A stretch of DNA of 64,000 nucleotides from RYN-230 sp963834705 (lineage in GTDB: Bacteria; Actinomycetota; Actinomycetes; Streptosporangiales; Streptosporangiaceae), in the NCBI GenBank assembly GCA_963834705.1, contig CAWICV010000015.1, positions 186,001 to 250,000 of the forward strand. The letters are read 5' to 3'. The translations under genes and the position numbers were made by a program. Every line of letters starts with the position of its first letter. Positions within the stretch are counted from its first letter, which is position 1. The notes below the pieces were generated by a model, which made no database searches, was not told the DNA's origin, and saw only the letters and a program-made list of their open reading frames with translations. Of the stretch, positions 47,050-56,032 are shown one piece after another.

Positions 47050-47925
47050 GTGACCCCGGACGACCGGGCAGCCCAGAACGGGACCGGCTCCTGGCGGGAC
47101 CGGCTGGCCGGCGCGGTCGACTTCGCCCGGCGCCAGGTGACTGGCGAGGGTGAGGCCGACGAGTTCGGCTTCGACCCGGAATTCAACTCCCGGCTGCTGA
47201 TCCCGGTGGCCCGGCTGCTCTACCAGCGGTGGTTCCGGGTGCGGATGCAGGGCCTGGAGAATGTGCCGCCGGAAGGCGCGGCGCTGGTGGTGGCCAACCA
47301 TTCCGGCACCCTGCCGCTGGACGCGATCATGCTGCAGACCGGACTGCATGACGACCATCCGGCCCACCGCAACCTGCGGCTGCTCGGCGCCGACCTGGTC
47401 TACGAGGTGCCCGTGCTGTCCTATCTGGCCCGCCGTTCCGGGCACACCCGGGCCTGCCCGGCCAACGCGCACCGGCTGCTGCTCGACGGCGAGCTGGTGG
47501 GTGTGTTCCCGGAAGGGTTCAAGGGCATCGGCAAGCCGTTCCGGGACCGGTATCAGCTGCGCCGCTTCGGCCGCGGCGGGTTCGCGGTGTCCGCGCTGCG
47601 CGCCCGGGTGCCGATCATCCCGTGCGCGATCGTCGGCGCTGAGGAGATCTACCCGATGCTGGCCAACGCCAAGCCGCTGGCCCGCGCGTTGCATCTGCCT
47701 TACTTCCCGGTCACCCCGCTGTTCCCGTGGCTCGGGCCGGTCGGCGCGGTGCCGCTGCCATCACAGTGGATCATCGAGTTCTGCCCGCCGGTGCCGACCA
47801 CCGGCTATCCGGCCGGGGCATGGCGGGATCAGGCGGCCGTGGCCGAGCTGACCGCCGGCGTCCGGGACACGGTGCAGCGGAAGCTGGATGAGCTGCTGCC
47901 CGAGCGCGGCCCGGCGTTCGGCTGA
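47050..47925 (+). CDS. PlsC-like acyltransferase
   Basis: 291 aa from GTG 47050; the frame extends upstream to 46789 but that part is repetitive and unlike the family. 'LVVANHSGTLPLDAIML' is the acyltransferase motif (His and downstream Asp), 'GVFPEGFKGIGKPFRDRYQLRRFGRGGF' the second, 'PIIPCAIVGAEEIYP' the fourth. Predicted to acylate a lysophospholipid or glycolipid; corresponds to Rv0502. Convergent with the HAD phosphatase gene. No galE2-like gene upstream, in contrast to mycobacteria. Confidence 0.85.
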   Translation: MTPDDRAAQNGTGSWRDRLAGAVDFARRQVTGEGEADEFGFDPEFNSRLLIPVARLLYQRWFRVRMQGLENVPPEGAALVVANHSGTLPLDAIMLQTGLHDDHPAHRNLRLLGADLVYEVPVLSYLARRSGHTRACPANAHRLLLDGELVGVFPEGFKGIGKPFRDRYQLRRFGRGGFAVSALRARVPIIPCAIVGAEEIYPMLANAKPLARALHLPYFPVTPLFPWLGPVGAVPLPSQWIIEFCPPVPTTGYPAGAWRDQAAVAELTAGVRDTVQRKLDELLPERGPAFG

Positions 47926-47946
47926 TCAGCCTGATCAGGCTGATCA
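47923..47946. terminator. Palindromic TGATCA repeat between convergent genes
   Basis: AGCCTGATCAGGCT (47928-47941) is a perfect 14-bp palindrome; three TGATCA motifs at 9-bp spacing (47923, 47932, 47941) give several alternative stems. Placed between two convergent stop codons, so probably a bidirectional terminator. Confidence 0.6.
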
Positions 47947-47952
47947 GGCTGG

Positions 47953-48897
47953 TTAGCCGGTGCTGTTGCGCTGGTGCCGCCGGCGCAGCGCGAACGCGGC
48001 GGCGATCCCGCCGGCCACCGCGCCGGTGGCGGCGGCGGTGGGCAGCGCAATCAGGGTCGCCTTCCGGCCGGACCGGAAGTCATATACCGGCCAGTCGTTA
48101 CGCCGCGCCTCGGCGCGCAGGCCGGCGTCCGGGTTGACCGCGTTCGGCTGCCCGACCAGGCGGAGCATCGGCAGGTCGTTGGCCGAATCGCTGTATGCGG
48201 AGCAGCGCGCCAGGTCCAGGCCCTCGCGCTGGGCCAGCGATGCTACCGCGGCCGCCTTGGCCTCGCCGTGCAGCAGCCCGCCGACCAGCCGGCCGGTATA
48301 CACCCCGTCCACCGACTCGGCCACCGTGCCCAGCGCCCCGGTCAGCCCGAGCCGCTGCGAGATGACCGTGGCCAGCTCCACCGGGGTCGCGGTGACCAGC
48401 CACACCCGCTGCCCGGCGCGCAGGTGGCCCAGGGCCAGCTCGCGGGTGCCCGCCCAGACCCGGTCGGCCATGGTCTCGTCGAAGATTTCCTCGCTCAGGC
48501 TGACGATGTCGGCCACCTTGTGCCCAGCGACGAACGTGAGCGCCGCCTCCCGGGCGGCGTCGATGTGATCCGGGCTCTCCGCGCCGCGGAGCCGGAAGTA
48601 CACCTGGCCCCAGGCCATCCGGGCCAGGTCGCGTGGGCCGAACATGTCCCGCGCGGCCAGGCCGCGGGCGAAGTAGTAAATGGACGCGCCGCGGATCAGC
48701 GTGTTGTCCACGTCGAAGAACGCGCCCGCGGTCGGATCTGGCTGCGGCGGCGTCTGGTCCACGGTGGCCACCGCCGCCGAGGCCGCCCCGGCCAGCTCCG
48801 CGCGCTGCCGACTGGACCTGGGCAGCCGCCGGGATCGCGCCCCGCTGGGCAGCTGATCCAGCCGCTGCCAGACGGAAGCATCCAGCCGCTGCCTCAT
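47953..48897 (-). CDS. HAD-IB family hydrolase (SerB1-like)
   Basis: 314 aa. 'GAFFDVDNTLIRGASIYYFARGL' has the DxD nucleophile motif, 'VWLVTATPVELATVIS' motif II, 'LLHGEAKAAAV' Lys, 'CSAYSDSANDLPML' motif IV, followed by a C-terminal helix ('ATGAVAGGIAAAFAL'). About 50 basic residues precede the domain. Matches Rv0505c-type phosphatases that act on phosphoserine-like or lipid phosphates. Shares its promoter region with the divergent membrane/ABM gene. Confidence 0.85.
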   Translation of the reverse strand: MRQRLDASVWQRLDQLPSGARSRRLPRSSRQRAELAGAASAAVATVDQTPPQPDPTAGAFFDVDNTLIRGASIYYFARGLAARDMFGPRDLARMAWGQVYFRLRGAESPDHIDAAREAALTFVAGHKVADIVSLSEEIFDETMADRVWAGTRELALGHLRAGQRVWLVTATPVELATVISQRLGLTGALGTVAESVDGVYTGRLVGGLLHGEAKAAAVASLAQREGLDLARCSAYSDSANDLPMLRLVGQPNAVNPDAGLRAEARRNDWPVYDFRSGRKATLIALPTAAATGAVAGGIAAAFALRRRHQRNSTG

Positions 48898-48979
48898 GTA
48901 TGCCGAGTCTACAAAGGACCGCCCGGCTCGGCGGCCTGGTCAGCCATCTGGTCTGCATGAGCGGCCCCGGTCGTGCACC

Positions 48980-50581
48980 ATGGTCTCAATGTCTATTTCG
49001 TTCCTCGTCGCGGCGGTCGGGACGCTGGCTGCGCTGGTGGCCACCGCCCTGCTGATCCGGCGCTGTACCCAGTCCGCCCGGGTCAACCTGGTGGCCTGGA
49101 TACTGGCGCTGGCCGGGATGGCCATCGGGCTGGCCGCCCAGGCCGCCGGGTACCACCGTGGCTTCGGGCCGACCACGTTCCGCGCCGCACAGCTCGGCCT
49201 GGGGCTGATCGCGCCGCTCGCGCTGGCCTGGGGGATGGCTGAGATATCCGCACGCGGCACGGTCATGCGGTTCGCGGCCCGGCTGTGCCTGGGCGGCCTG
49301 TTCGTGGTGGCGGCCGTGATCCTGGCCACCGACGTGCTGAGCGACCAGCCGTTCGGCCAGGCCTGGCCGCTGGCCCGGGTGCACTACCAGTTCCTCCCGC
49401 TCGGCCTGCTGGCCGTCGTCGCGGCGGTGGTCCTGGTCACCATCCTGGTCACGCTGGCGGTGACCGCGTTGCGGTCCCGGCACGAGCCCGGCTGGCGGCC
49501 GGTGCTGCTCGTGCTCGGCGCCGCCGCGCTGGCCGCGCTGGCCACCCAGGGCCTGCTGGTCAACCTGCCGGTGACCCCGGCCTACGCCGGGCTGTCCGTG
49601 GTCGCGGTGGTGACCGGCTGGCTGGCCGGCGACCGGGCAGCCCGGATCCGGCTGGCCGCGCTGCGCGGCACTGATCACGGCGCGGCTCCGGCGGGCCGCG
49701 GCGTGGCTGGGCCGTACTACACCCGGACCGGGTCAGGCCCGGGCTACACCGGGGACGACTCGATGGACCTGTACCGGTACGGCGATTCCGGCGCGTACCA
49801 GGCCTACCAGGGCGATCCGTACGGCTACGACTCGGCCGCCTTCGCCGCGCCGGGCTTCGACTCGCAGGAGTTCCCGGCGCAGGGCGACTCCCGCGGCTTC
49901 GCCGCGCAGGACGATTCGCGGGGCTTCGCCGCTGACTCGCGGGGCTTCGCCGCGCAGGACGATTCGCGGGGCTTCGCGGCTGACTCGCGGGACTTCGCCG
50001 CGCAGGACGATTCGCGGAGCTTCGCCGCGCAAGGGATCGACCCGGATGCCGAGCCGGTCACCGGGTCGTTCGACGCGCTGTACCGGGACGGTGCCGCCCG
50101 GACCCGGCCGCGGGAGGCGGCCAGCCCGGCCGCGGCCAGCGAGAGCCTGCCCGGCGAACCAGAGACCGGCATGCAACTGGCCGCGCTCAGCGAAGCCGCG
50201 CTGGGCGCCGCCGCGCTGGCCGACCCGGCGGCCGACACCGAACGGCTGTACGGCCAGATCGCCATCTACACGCTGCTCGAATCGGGCGCGGCCGAGTTCG
50301 ACCGGCTGGCCAGCACGGTGCTGGAGCAGGTACGCACCACCGAGCCGGACACCCTGGTGTTCGTGGTGCACGGGGTGCCATCCGCGCCGCTGCAGCGGAT
50401 CCTGTACCAGGTGTACCGAGACCGGACAGCCTACGACGAGCACCAGCAGAAGTCCTACGTGACCGACTTCGACAGCAGGCTCCGACCGCTGGTGCTGGCC
50501 ACCAACGTGATCGAACTTGGCGTCCGGGAGGCGAAGGTGTCCTCGCTCGGGTCGGCGCCGCGCGCTGGGCGGCTACCGTGA
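48980..50581 (+). CDS. Membrane protein fused to an ABM-like domain through a repeat linker
   Basis: 533 aa from ATG 48980 (ATG 48989 also possible). Seven or so hydrophobic helices fill about residues 5-225 ('FLVAAVGTLAALVATALLI', and so on). A Tyr/Gly/Asp-rich linker follows, containing a DSRGFAAQD-type tandem repeat (about 300-355). The C-terminal about 105 residues ('YGQIAIYTLLESGAAEFDRLASTVL', 'LVFVVHGVPSAPLQRILYQVYRD') look like a dimeric alpha-beta barrel of the antibiotic-biosynthesis-monooxygenase type. The stop overlaps the glutaredoxin start by 4 bp. Function unknown; coupling to glutaredoxin and rex suggests a redox role. Confidence 0.65.
   Translation: MVSMSISFLVAAVGTLAALVATALLIRRCTQSARVNLVAWILALAGMAIGLAAQAAGYHRGFGPTTFRAAQLGLGLIAPLALAWGMAEISARGTVMRFAARLCLGGLFVVAAVILATDVLSDQPFGQAWPLARVHYQFLPLGLLAVVAAVVLVTILVTLAVTALRSRHEPGWRPVLLVLGAAALAALATQGLLVNLPVTPAYAGLSVVAVVTGWLAGDRAARIRLAALRGTDHGAAPAGRGVAGPYYTRTGSGPGYTGDDSMDLYRYGDSGAYQAYQGDPYGYDSAAFAAPGFDSQEFPAQGDSRGFAAQDDSRGFAADSRGFAAQDDSRGFAADSRDFAAQDDSRSFAAQGIDPDAEPVTGSFDALYRDGAARTRPREAASPAAASESLPGEPETGMQLAALSEAALGAAALADPAADTERLYGQIAIYTLLESGAAEFDRLASTVLEQVRTTEPDTLVFVVHGVPSAPLQRILYQVYRDRTAYDEHQQKSYVTDFDSRLRPLVLATNVIELGVREAKVSSLGSAPRAGRLP
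49884..50032. repeat. In-frame 21/27-bp repeats
   Basis: Six units encoding DSRGFAAQD (27 bp) or DSRGFAA (21 bp), alternating, with late variants DSRDFAAQD and DSRSFAAQG, in the linker of the membrane/ABM fusion. Confidence 0.85.
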
Positions 50582-50838
50582 CCGCGCCTGGGGGCGCGGC
50601 CAGGCACAGCGTTACCCTGCTGTCCAAACCCGGCTGCCACCTGTGTGATACCGCGCGTGAGGTGATCATCAAGGTCACCGCCGACCTCGGCGTGCCCTGG
50701 GAGGAACGGGACATCACCCAGTCTGCCGCCGACCTCGACGCGTACTGGGACAAGATCCCGGTCACCCTGATCGACGGGGTGCAGCACGACTTCTGGCGGG
50801 TCAGCGAGGACCGGCTGCGCGGTGCCCTCAGCCGCTGA
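50578..50838 (+). CDS. Glutaredoxin-family protein
   Basis: 86 aa starting at GTG 50578, overlapping the previous stop by 4 bp. 'VTLLSKPGCHLCDTAREVI' has C20-x2-C23; cis-Pro in 'KIPVTLID'. DUF836-like glutaredoxin that lies upstream of hemA in many actinobacteria (compare Rv0508). The last 21 bp with the stop codon are the founder of the tandem repeat that follows. Confidence 0.9.
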   Translation: MTAPGGAARHSVTLLSKPGCHLCDTAREVIIKVTADLGVPWEERDITQSAADLDAYWDKIPVTLIDGVQHDFWRVSEDRLRGALSR

Positions 50839-51089
50839 CCGCGGTGCCCTCAGCCGCTGACCGCAGTGCTCTCCGGCCGCTGACCGCGGTGCCCTCAGCC
50901 GCTGACCGCAGTGCTCTCCGGCCGCTGACCGCGGTGCCCTCAGCCGCTGACCGCGGTGCTCTCCGGCCGCTGACCGCGGTGCCCTCAGCCGCTGACCGCG
51001 GTGCTCTCCGGCCGCCGACCGCGGTGCTCTCCGGCCGCCGACCGCGGCGCACTGACCCGCTGAGCGCGGCACACTGACCCGCTGAGCGC
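50821..51089. repeat. 22/23-bp tandem repeat grown from the glutaredoxin 3' end
   Basis: Twelve units. Unit 1 (50821-50842, 'ggtgccctcagccgctga' plus ccgc) is the end of the glutaredoxin gene including its TGA. Then 22-bp copies of the same and 23-bp copies with 'gtgctctccggccgctga' alternate up to 51045, followed by two diverged 22-bp units ('cactgacccgctga') to 51089. Non-coding beyond unit 1. Confidence 0.92.
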
Positions 51090-51373
51090 CTGATTCGCCG
51101 GCAATCAGCGACTTTCACGTGTCCGGTGCGCTCATTCTCGACAAACGGTCATTTTCCGCATCATTCACGTGATATGTCAGCGTTTGCCGGTGATCACCTC
51201 GCTCAGCGGGCAGTCCGGGCCCTGAGAACGCCGGGAAACAGCCAGGCCGGGGCCGGACTACCTCCCCGACTTTGTGCAAACGTTCACAAGGGCGTACGGT
51301 TGAGACGCAGTCTCGCGCGGGCATCTGGGCCGCCCGCCATGCCCGCAGGTCAATCCCTCAGGAGCGTCGGCGC
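51090..51373 (+). promoter_or_regulatory. rex promoter region
   Basis: The spacer between the repeat block and rex. Positions 51110-51190 are relatively AT-rich and contain two TTCACGTG-like elements (51112 and 51162 areas). The Rex operator lies at 51272-51289 and the ribosome site AGGAG at 51360-51364. Exact -10/-35 boxes could not be set. Confidence 0.5.
51272..51289. promoter_or_regulatory. Rex operator (ROP)
   Basis: TTGTGCAAACGTTCACAA fits the Streptomyces Rex operator (TTGTGAAC-N3-TTCACAA type) with one changed base in the left half. It is 85 bp upstream of the rex start codon, consistent with NADH/NAD+-dependent autoregulation of rex-hemACDB. Confidence 0.8.
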
Positions 51374-52069
51374 ATGTCACGCCGTTCAGTGTCTGCGAAC
51401 GGAAGCCAGGGCATCCCGGAGGCGACCATCGCCCGCCTCCCCGTGTACCTGAGGGTCCTGTACGCCTTTGCCGAGCAGGACATCCCCACCGTGTCCAGCG
51501 AGGAACTCGCCGCCGCGGCCGGGGTGAACTCGGCCAAGCTGCGCAAGGACCTGTCCCACCTCGGCTCGTACGGCACCCGGGGGGTCGGCTATGACGTGGA
51601 GTACCTGGTCTACCAGGTATCCCGGGAACTGGGCCTGACCCAGGACTGGCCGGTCGTCATCATCGGCGCCGGCAACCTGGGCCGGGCGCTGGCCAACTAC
51701 GGCGGCTTCGCCTCCCGTGGCTTCCGCATCGCGGCGGTGCTGGACAGCGACCCCGAGGTCATCGGCAGCCAGATCGCCGGGCACGGCGTGCTGGACGCGG
51801 GCCAGATGGAGGATGTGGTCGCCCGGTACCGGGTGTCGATCGGGGTGATCGCCACACCAGCGGGCGCCGCCCAGGCGGTGTGCGACCGGCTGGTCGCCGC
51901 CGGGGTAACGAGCATCCTTAATTTCGCCCCTGTCGTCCTCAATGTGCCCGCCGGGGTGGACGTGCGTAAGGTCGACCTGTCCATTGAGTTGCAGATTCTC
52001 GCCTTCCACGCGCAGCGGAGGTCGGTGGTGCGCGTTTCCCAGGATGCAGAGGCGGCGGTCAGCCCATGA
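51374..52069 (+). CDS. rex: Redox-sensing transcriptional repressor Rex
   Basis: 231 aa from ATG 51374 (AGGAG 9 bp upstream). N-terminal winged helix ('IPEATIARLPVYLRVLYAF', 'AAGVNSAKLRKDLSHLGSYGTRGVGYDV'), Rossmann domain 'VVIIGAGNLGRALANYGGF', C-terminal swap helix. Releases DNA when NADH is high, controlling respiration and heme genes. Overlaps hemA by 4 bp; own operator upstream. Confidence 0.95.
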   Translation: MSRRSVSANGSQGIPEATIARLPVYLRVLYAFAEQDIPTVSSEELAAAAGVNSAKLRKDLSHLGSYGTRGVGYDVEYLVYQVSRELGLTQDWPVVIIGAGNLGRALANYGGFASRGFRIAAVLDSDPEVIGSQIAGHGVLDAGQMEDVVARYRVSIGVIATPAGAAQAVCDRLVAAGVTSILNFAPVVLNVPAGVDVRKVDLSIELQILAFHAQRRSVVRVSQDAEAAVSP

Positions 52070-53469
52070 GTGTGCTGGTGGTCGGCCTCAGCCACAAGAG
52101 CGCCCCGCTCGGCACCCTGGAGCGGGCAGTGGTCAGCGGGGACGCCCTCGGCAAACTGCTCCGTGACCTGTCGCAGGCGCCGAGCGTGGCCGGCGCGTTC
52201 GTGGTCTCCACCTGCAACCGGGCCGAGGTGTACGCCGAGGTGGACAAGTTCCACGGCGGTGTGTCATCCATCACCGACCTGCTGGCCCGGCACTCCGGCA
52301 TCCCGCTCGGCGAGCTGACCCCGCACCTGTACGTGCACTACGAGGACCGCGCGGTGCAGCACCTGCTCGCGGTGGCCTGCGGGCTCGACTCCTTGGTGGT
52401 GGGCGAGAGCCAGATCCTCGGCCAGGTCAGGCAGGCCCTCGGCACGGCACGGGAGCAGCACACGCTGAGCCGTGGCCTGGGTGAGCTCGGCGCCCTCGCG
52501 CTGCGCACCGGCAAGCGGGCGCACACCGAGACCCGGATCGACCAGGCCGGGGCGAACCTGGTCAGCGTCGGCATCGCTGCCGCCCTGGAACAGCTCGGCC
52601 AGCCGCCGGACAGCCTGGCCGGGCGGACCGTGCTGGTGATCGGGGCCGGCTCGATGAGCTCGCTCGCCGCCACCACCGCGGCCCGGCTCGGCGCGGCGCA
52701 CATCGTGGTGGCCAACCGGACCATGGACCGGGCCGGGAAGCTGGCCGCGGCCGTGTCCGGCAGCACCGCCGAGCTGGCCAGCCTGGCCGGGCCGCTGGCC
52801 CAGGCCGACCTGGTCATCTCGTGCACCGGGGCCAGCGGGGTGGTGATCACCGCCGAGCTGGCGGCCAGCGCGCTGCGGCAGCGGGCCGCGGCGGCCGCGG
52901 CCGGCCTGGAAGCCGGTGCCGGCCGGCCGCTGGTGCTGCTCGACCTGGCCATGCCCCGGGATGTGGACCCGGACGTGGCCGGGCTGCCCGGGGTGCACGT
53001 GGTCGGGCTGGACTCGCTGGGCGACGGGGAGTACCGGGCGGCACGGGAAAGCGACATCGCCGTGGTCCGGGGCATCGTCGCGGAGGAATTCGCCGGCCGG
53101 GTCTCCGCCATGCACGCGGCCCGGGTCGCGCCGACCGTGGTGGCGCTGCGGGCCAAGGCGGCCACCGTGGTGGACGCGGAGCTGGCCCGGCTGGAAGGGC
53201 GGCTGCGGACCGCCGATCATGGCATGCTGAATGAGGTCGAACGGGCCATGCGGCGGGTAGTGGACAAGCTGCTGCACGCACCGACGGTCCGGGTCAAGGA
53301 ACTGGCCGGGTCCCCCGGCGGTGATTCCTACGAGAACGCGTTGCGGGTCCTGTTCGACCTGGATCCCGCCGTGGTCAACGCGGTGACCGTGGCGGACGCC
53401 GCGCCCGATGACATGGGCCCGGCCGAGACAGGCACCGCGGAGCCAGCGACCGGACAGGACGAGACATGA
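52066..53469 (+). CDS. hemA: Glutamyl-tRNA reductase
   Basis: 467 aa. Catalytic C50 in 'VVSTCNRAEVYAEV'; NADPH domain 'TVLVIGAGSMSSLAATTAA'; dimerisation helices at the C-terminus. Reduces Glu-tRNA to glutamate-1-semialdehyde, first step of the C5 heme pathway. 4-bp overlaps on both sides; the last about 20 residues are a non-conserved acidic/Ala tail. Confidence 0.96.
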   Translation: MSVLVVGLSHKSAPLGTLERAVVSGDALGKLLRDLSQAPSVAGAFVVSTCNRAEVYAEVDKFHGGVSSITDLLARHSGIPLGELTPHLYVHYEDRAVQHLLAVACGLDSLVVGESQILGQVRQALGTAREQHTLSRGLGELGALALRTGKRAHTETRIDQAGANLVSVGIAAALEQLGQPPDSLAGRTVLVIGAGSMSSLAATTAARLGAAHIVVANRTMDRAGKLAAAVSGSTAELASLAGPLAQADLVISCTGASGVVITAELAASALRQRAAAAAAGLEAGAGRPLVLLDLAMPRDVDPDVAGLPGVHVVGLDSLGDGEYRAARESDIAVVRGIVAEEFAGRVSAMHAARVAPTVVALRAKAATVVDAELARLEGRLRTADHGMLNEVERAMRRVVDKLLHAPTVRVKELAGSPGGDSYENALRVLFDLDPAVVNAVTVADAAPDDMGPAETGTAEPATGQDET

Positions 53470-54419
53470 GCCAGCCGCCACTGCGTCTGGGCACCCGGAA
53501 GAGCCCGATGGCCATGGCCCAGTCCGGCCAGGTAGCCCGGCTCATCACCGGGCGGACCGGGGCGGCGGTGGAGCTGGTCGGGCTGACCACCTTCGGCGAC
53601 GTGACCCGGGCCGAGCTGACCCAGATCGGCGGCACCGGCGTGTTCGTCAGCGCGCTCCGGGAGAGCCTGCTGGCCGGGGAGATCGACCTGGCCGTGCACT
53701 CGCTGAAGGACCTGCCGGTCGGGCCGGTGCCCGGGCTGGTACTGGCCGCGGTGCCCACCCGGGACGACCCCAGAGACGCGCTGATCGGCCGGGACGGGGC
53801 CAAGTTTGCTGACCTGCCGCCCGGCGCCCGGATCGGCACCGGGTCGCCGCGCCGGGCCGCCCAGCTCCGGCTGATCCGCCCGGACGTGCGGCCGGTGCCG
53901 GTGCGCGGCAACGCGGGCACCCGGCTGGGCAAGGTGACCTCCGGCGAGCTGGACGCGGTGCTGCTGGCCTGCGCCGGGCTGGCCCGGATCGGCCGGATGG
54001 ACGCGGTGACCCAGGTGTTCGAGCCGGAAGAGATGCTGCCCGCCCCGGGGCAGGGCGCGCTCGCGGTGGAGTGCCGCGACGGCGACACTCTGCCCGACGG
54101 CACCGGGCTGGCCGAATTGCTGGCCAGCGTGGACGATCCGGTCAGCCGGGCCGCCGTTACCGCAGAGCGCGCGGTGCTAGCCGCGTTGCGCGCCGGGTGC
54201 AGCGCACCGGTGGGCGCGTATGCTGCCGGGACGGAGTTTCTGCACGTGACGGCGGTAATTGCGGCCGTCGAGGGGGAATCAGCGGTGCGGGCCAGTGCCA
54301 GCGGGGCGGCTGCCGAGGCGGCCAGCCTCGGTGGGGCCGTGGCGGCCGAGCTGCTCCAGCAGGGTGCAGCGCGGTACCTGGCACCTTCGGAACACCTCAG
54401 CAATGGGGACGATGCATGA
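53466..54419 (+). CDS. hemC: Porphobilinogen deaminase
   Basis: 317 aa. 'LGTRKSPMAMAQSG', 'DLAVHSLKDLP', 'GTGSPRRAAQL', 'PVRGNAGTRLGKV', and C245 in 'LRAGCSAPVGAY', which carries the dipyrromethane cofactor. Makes hydroxymethylbilane. Coupled to hemA and hemD. Confidence 0.96.
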   Translation: MSQPPLRLGTRKSPMAMAQSGQVARLITGRTGAAVELVGLTTFGDVTRAELTQIGGTGVFVSALRESLLAGEIDLAVHSLKDLPVGPVPGLVLAAVPTRDDPRDALIGRDGAKFADLPPGARIGTGSPRRAAQLRLIRPDVRPVPVRGNAGTRLGKVTSGELDAVLLACAGLARIGRMDAVTQVFEPEEMLPAPGQGALAVECRDGDTLPDGTGLAELLASVDDPVSRAAVTAERAVLAALRAGCSAPVGAYAAGTEFLHVTAVIAAVEGESAVRASASGAAAEAASLGGAVAAELLQQGAARYLAPSEHLSNGDDA

Positions 54420-56032
54420 GTCAGAGAGTAAGACAGGACACAGCGCAGGCCGGACACGCGGGCCAGCCCGGGCTGGTTGCCTTCGTGGGCACCGGCCCCG
54501 GCGGCACCGAGCTGCTCACCGTCCGCGCCGCCGAACTGCTCGGCCGCGCCGACTTGGTGGCCGGCCGCCCGGGGGTCATCGATCAGGTCCGCCACCTGCT
54601 GTCGGCCGATGCCGACATCCGCGACGTGGCCGACCTGAACAGTGAGCCGGATCTGCTGACCGGCGCGGCCCGGTCCGGGCGGCTCGCGGTGGCCGCCTAC
54701 CGCGGCGACCCGCTGCTGTTCGGGACGGCTGCCGGGCACATTTCGGCCTGCGCCCAGGCCAAGGTGCGGTTCGAGATCGTGCCGGGCATGCCCGCGGCCA
54801 CCGCGGTGCCGGCCTACGCCGGGATCCCGCTGACCTCGGACGCGGGCGGGGACATCCGGGTCATCGAGGCGGCCGAGGTGAGCCGGCTGTCCGCCGACGC
54901 CGCGCCGCCGCGCAGCCTGGTCATTCTGGGCGCCGAGGCCGGGCCGGCCGATCTGGCCAAGATGCTGCTCGCGGCGGGCTGGCCGGAGCGGACCCCGTTC
55001 GCCATCACCTGGTGCGGGACCACGACCGACCAGCTGACGGTGCGCTGCCGGCTGGGCTCGGTGACCGCGGACCTCAAGGCGGCCGGGGTGAACCTGCTCA
55101 CCGAGACCGGGCCCGCCGTGGGCGTGGTTGGTGAGCTGGCCGGGGCGGACCACGACCTGTCCTGGTTCGAATCCAAGCCGCTGTTCGGCTGGCGGGTGCT
55201 GGTGCCGCGGACCAAGGAGCAGGCCGGCTCGGTGTCGCAGCGGCTGCGCGCCTACGGCGCGGTGCCGGAGGAAGTGCCGACGATCGCGGTCGAGCCGCCG
55301 CGCACCCCGCAGCAGATGGAGCGCGCGGTCAAGGGCCTGGTCACCGGGCGGTACCAGTGGGTGGCGTTCACCTCCGCCAACGCGGTGAAGGCGGTGCGCG
55401 AGAAGCTCGAGGAATACGGTCTGGACGCGCGGGCCTTCGCCGGTGTCAAGGTGGCCGCGGTCGGCGAGCAGACCGGGAAGGCGCTGCTGGCGTTCGGCAT
55501 CAAGCCGGATCTGATCCCCGAGGGCGACCAGTCCGGGGAAGGGCTGGCCGCGGCCTGGCCGCCCTACGACAGCGCCCTCGACCCGATCAACCGGGTGCTG
55601 CTGCCCCGCGCCGACATCGCCACCGAGACGCTGGTCGCCCGGCTGACCGAACTGGGCTGGGAGGCGGAGGACGTGACCGCGTACCGCACGGTGCGGGCCG
55701 CGCCGCCGCCCGCCCCGATCCGCGAGGCGATCAAGGGCGGCGGATTCGATGCGGTGCTGTTCACCTCGTCGTCCACGGTGCGGAACCTGATCGGCATCGC
55801 AGGCAAGCCACACGCGGTCACGGTGATCGCAGTGATCGGGCCGCAGACCGCGCAGACGGCGGCGGAATTCGGCCTGCGGGTGGACGTCAAGGCGGCCCGG
55901 CCATCGGCCACCGCCCTGGTGGACGCACTGGCCGAGCACGCCGCCGCGGTCCGCGAGGCGGCCGTCACGGCCGGCGAACCGGTCCGCAAGCCGAGCGAGC
56001 GGCGCCGCGGCGCCCGGCGGCGGCTACGGTGA
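54416..56032 (+). CDS. hemD: Uroporphyrinogen-III methylase-like / uroporphyrinogen-III synthase fusion
   Basis: 538 aa from ATG 54416. N-terminal tetrapyrrole-methylase domain (about 20-250): 'VGTGPGGTELLTVRAAELLGRADL', 'RGDPLLFG', 'IVPGMPAATAVPAYAGIPLT'; some SUMT residues are altered (for example the usual 'GDP' after 'GPG' is 'GGT'), so activity may be reduced. C-terminal HemD (about 260-515): 'VLVPRTKEQAGSVSQRL', 'VAFTSANAV', 'VLFTSSSTVRNLIGI'. The fusion is standard in actinobacteria. GTG start of hemB overlaps the stop by 4 bp. Confidence 0.93.
   Translation: MSQRVRQDTAQAGHAGQPGLVAFVGTGPGGTELLTVRAAELLGRADLVAGRPGVIDQVRHLLSADADIRDVADLNSEPDLLTGAARSGRLAVAAYRGDPLLFGTAAGHISACAQAKVRFEIVPGMPAATAVPAYAGIPLTSDAGGDIRVIEAAEVSRLSADAAPPRSLVILGAEAGPADLAKMLLAAGWPERTPFAITWCGTTTDQLTVRCRLGSVTADLKAAGVNLLTETGPAVGVVGELAGADHDLSWFESKPLFGWRVLVPRTKEQAGSVSQRLRAYGAVPEEVPTIAVEPPRTPQQMERAVKGLVTGRYQWVAFTSANAVKAVREKLEEYGLDARAFAGVKVAAVGEQTGKALLAFGIKPDLIPEGDQSGEGLAAAWPPYDSALDPINRVLLPRADIATETLVARLTELGWEAEDVTAYRTVRAAPPPAPIREAIKGGGFDAVLFTSSSTVRNLIGIAGKPHAVTVIAVIGPQTAQTAAEFGLRVDVKAARPSATALVDALAEHAAAVREAAVTAGEPVRKPSERRRGARRRLR

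Noticed and set aside
53375..55939. 854-codon frame antisense to hemC/hemD
   Set aside because: Antisense shadow; both hemC and hemD on the plus strand are complete with catalytic residues.
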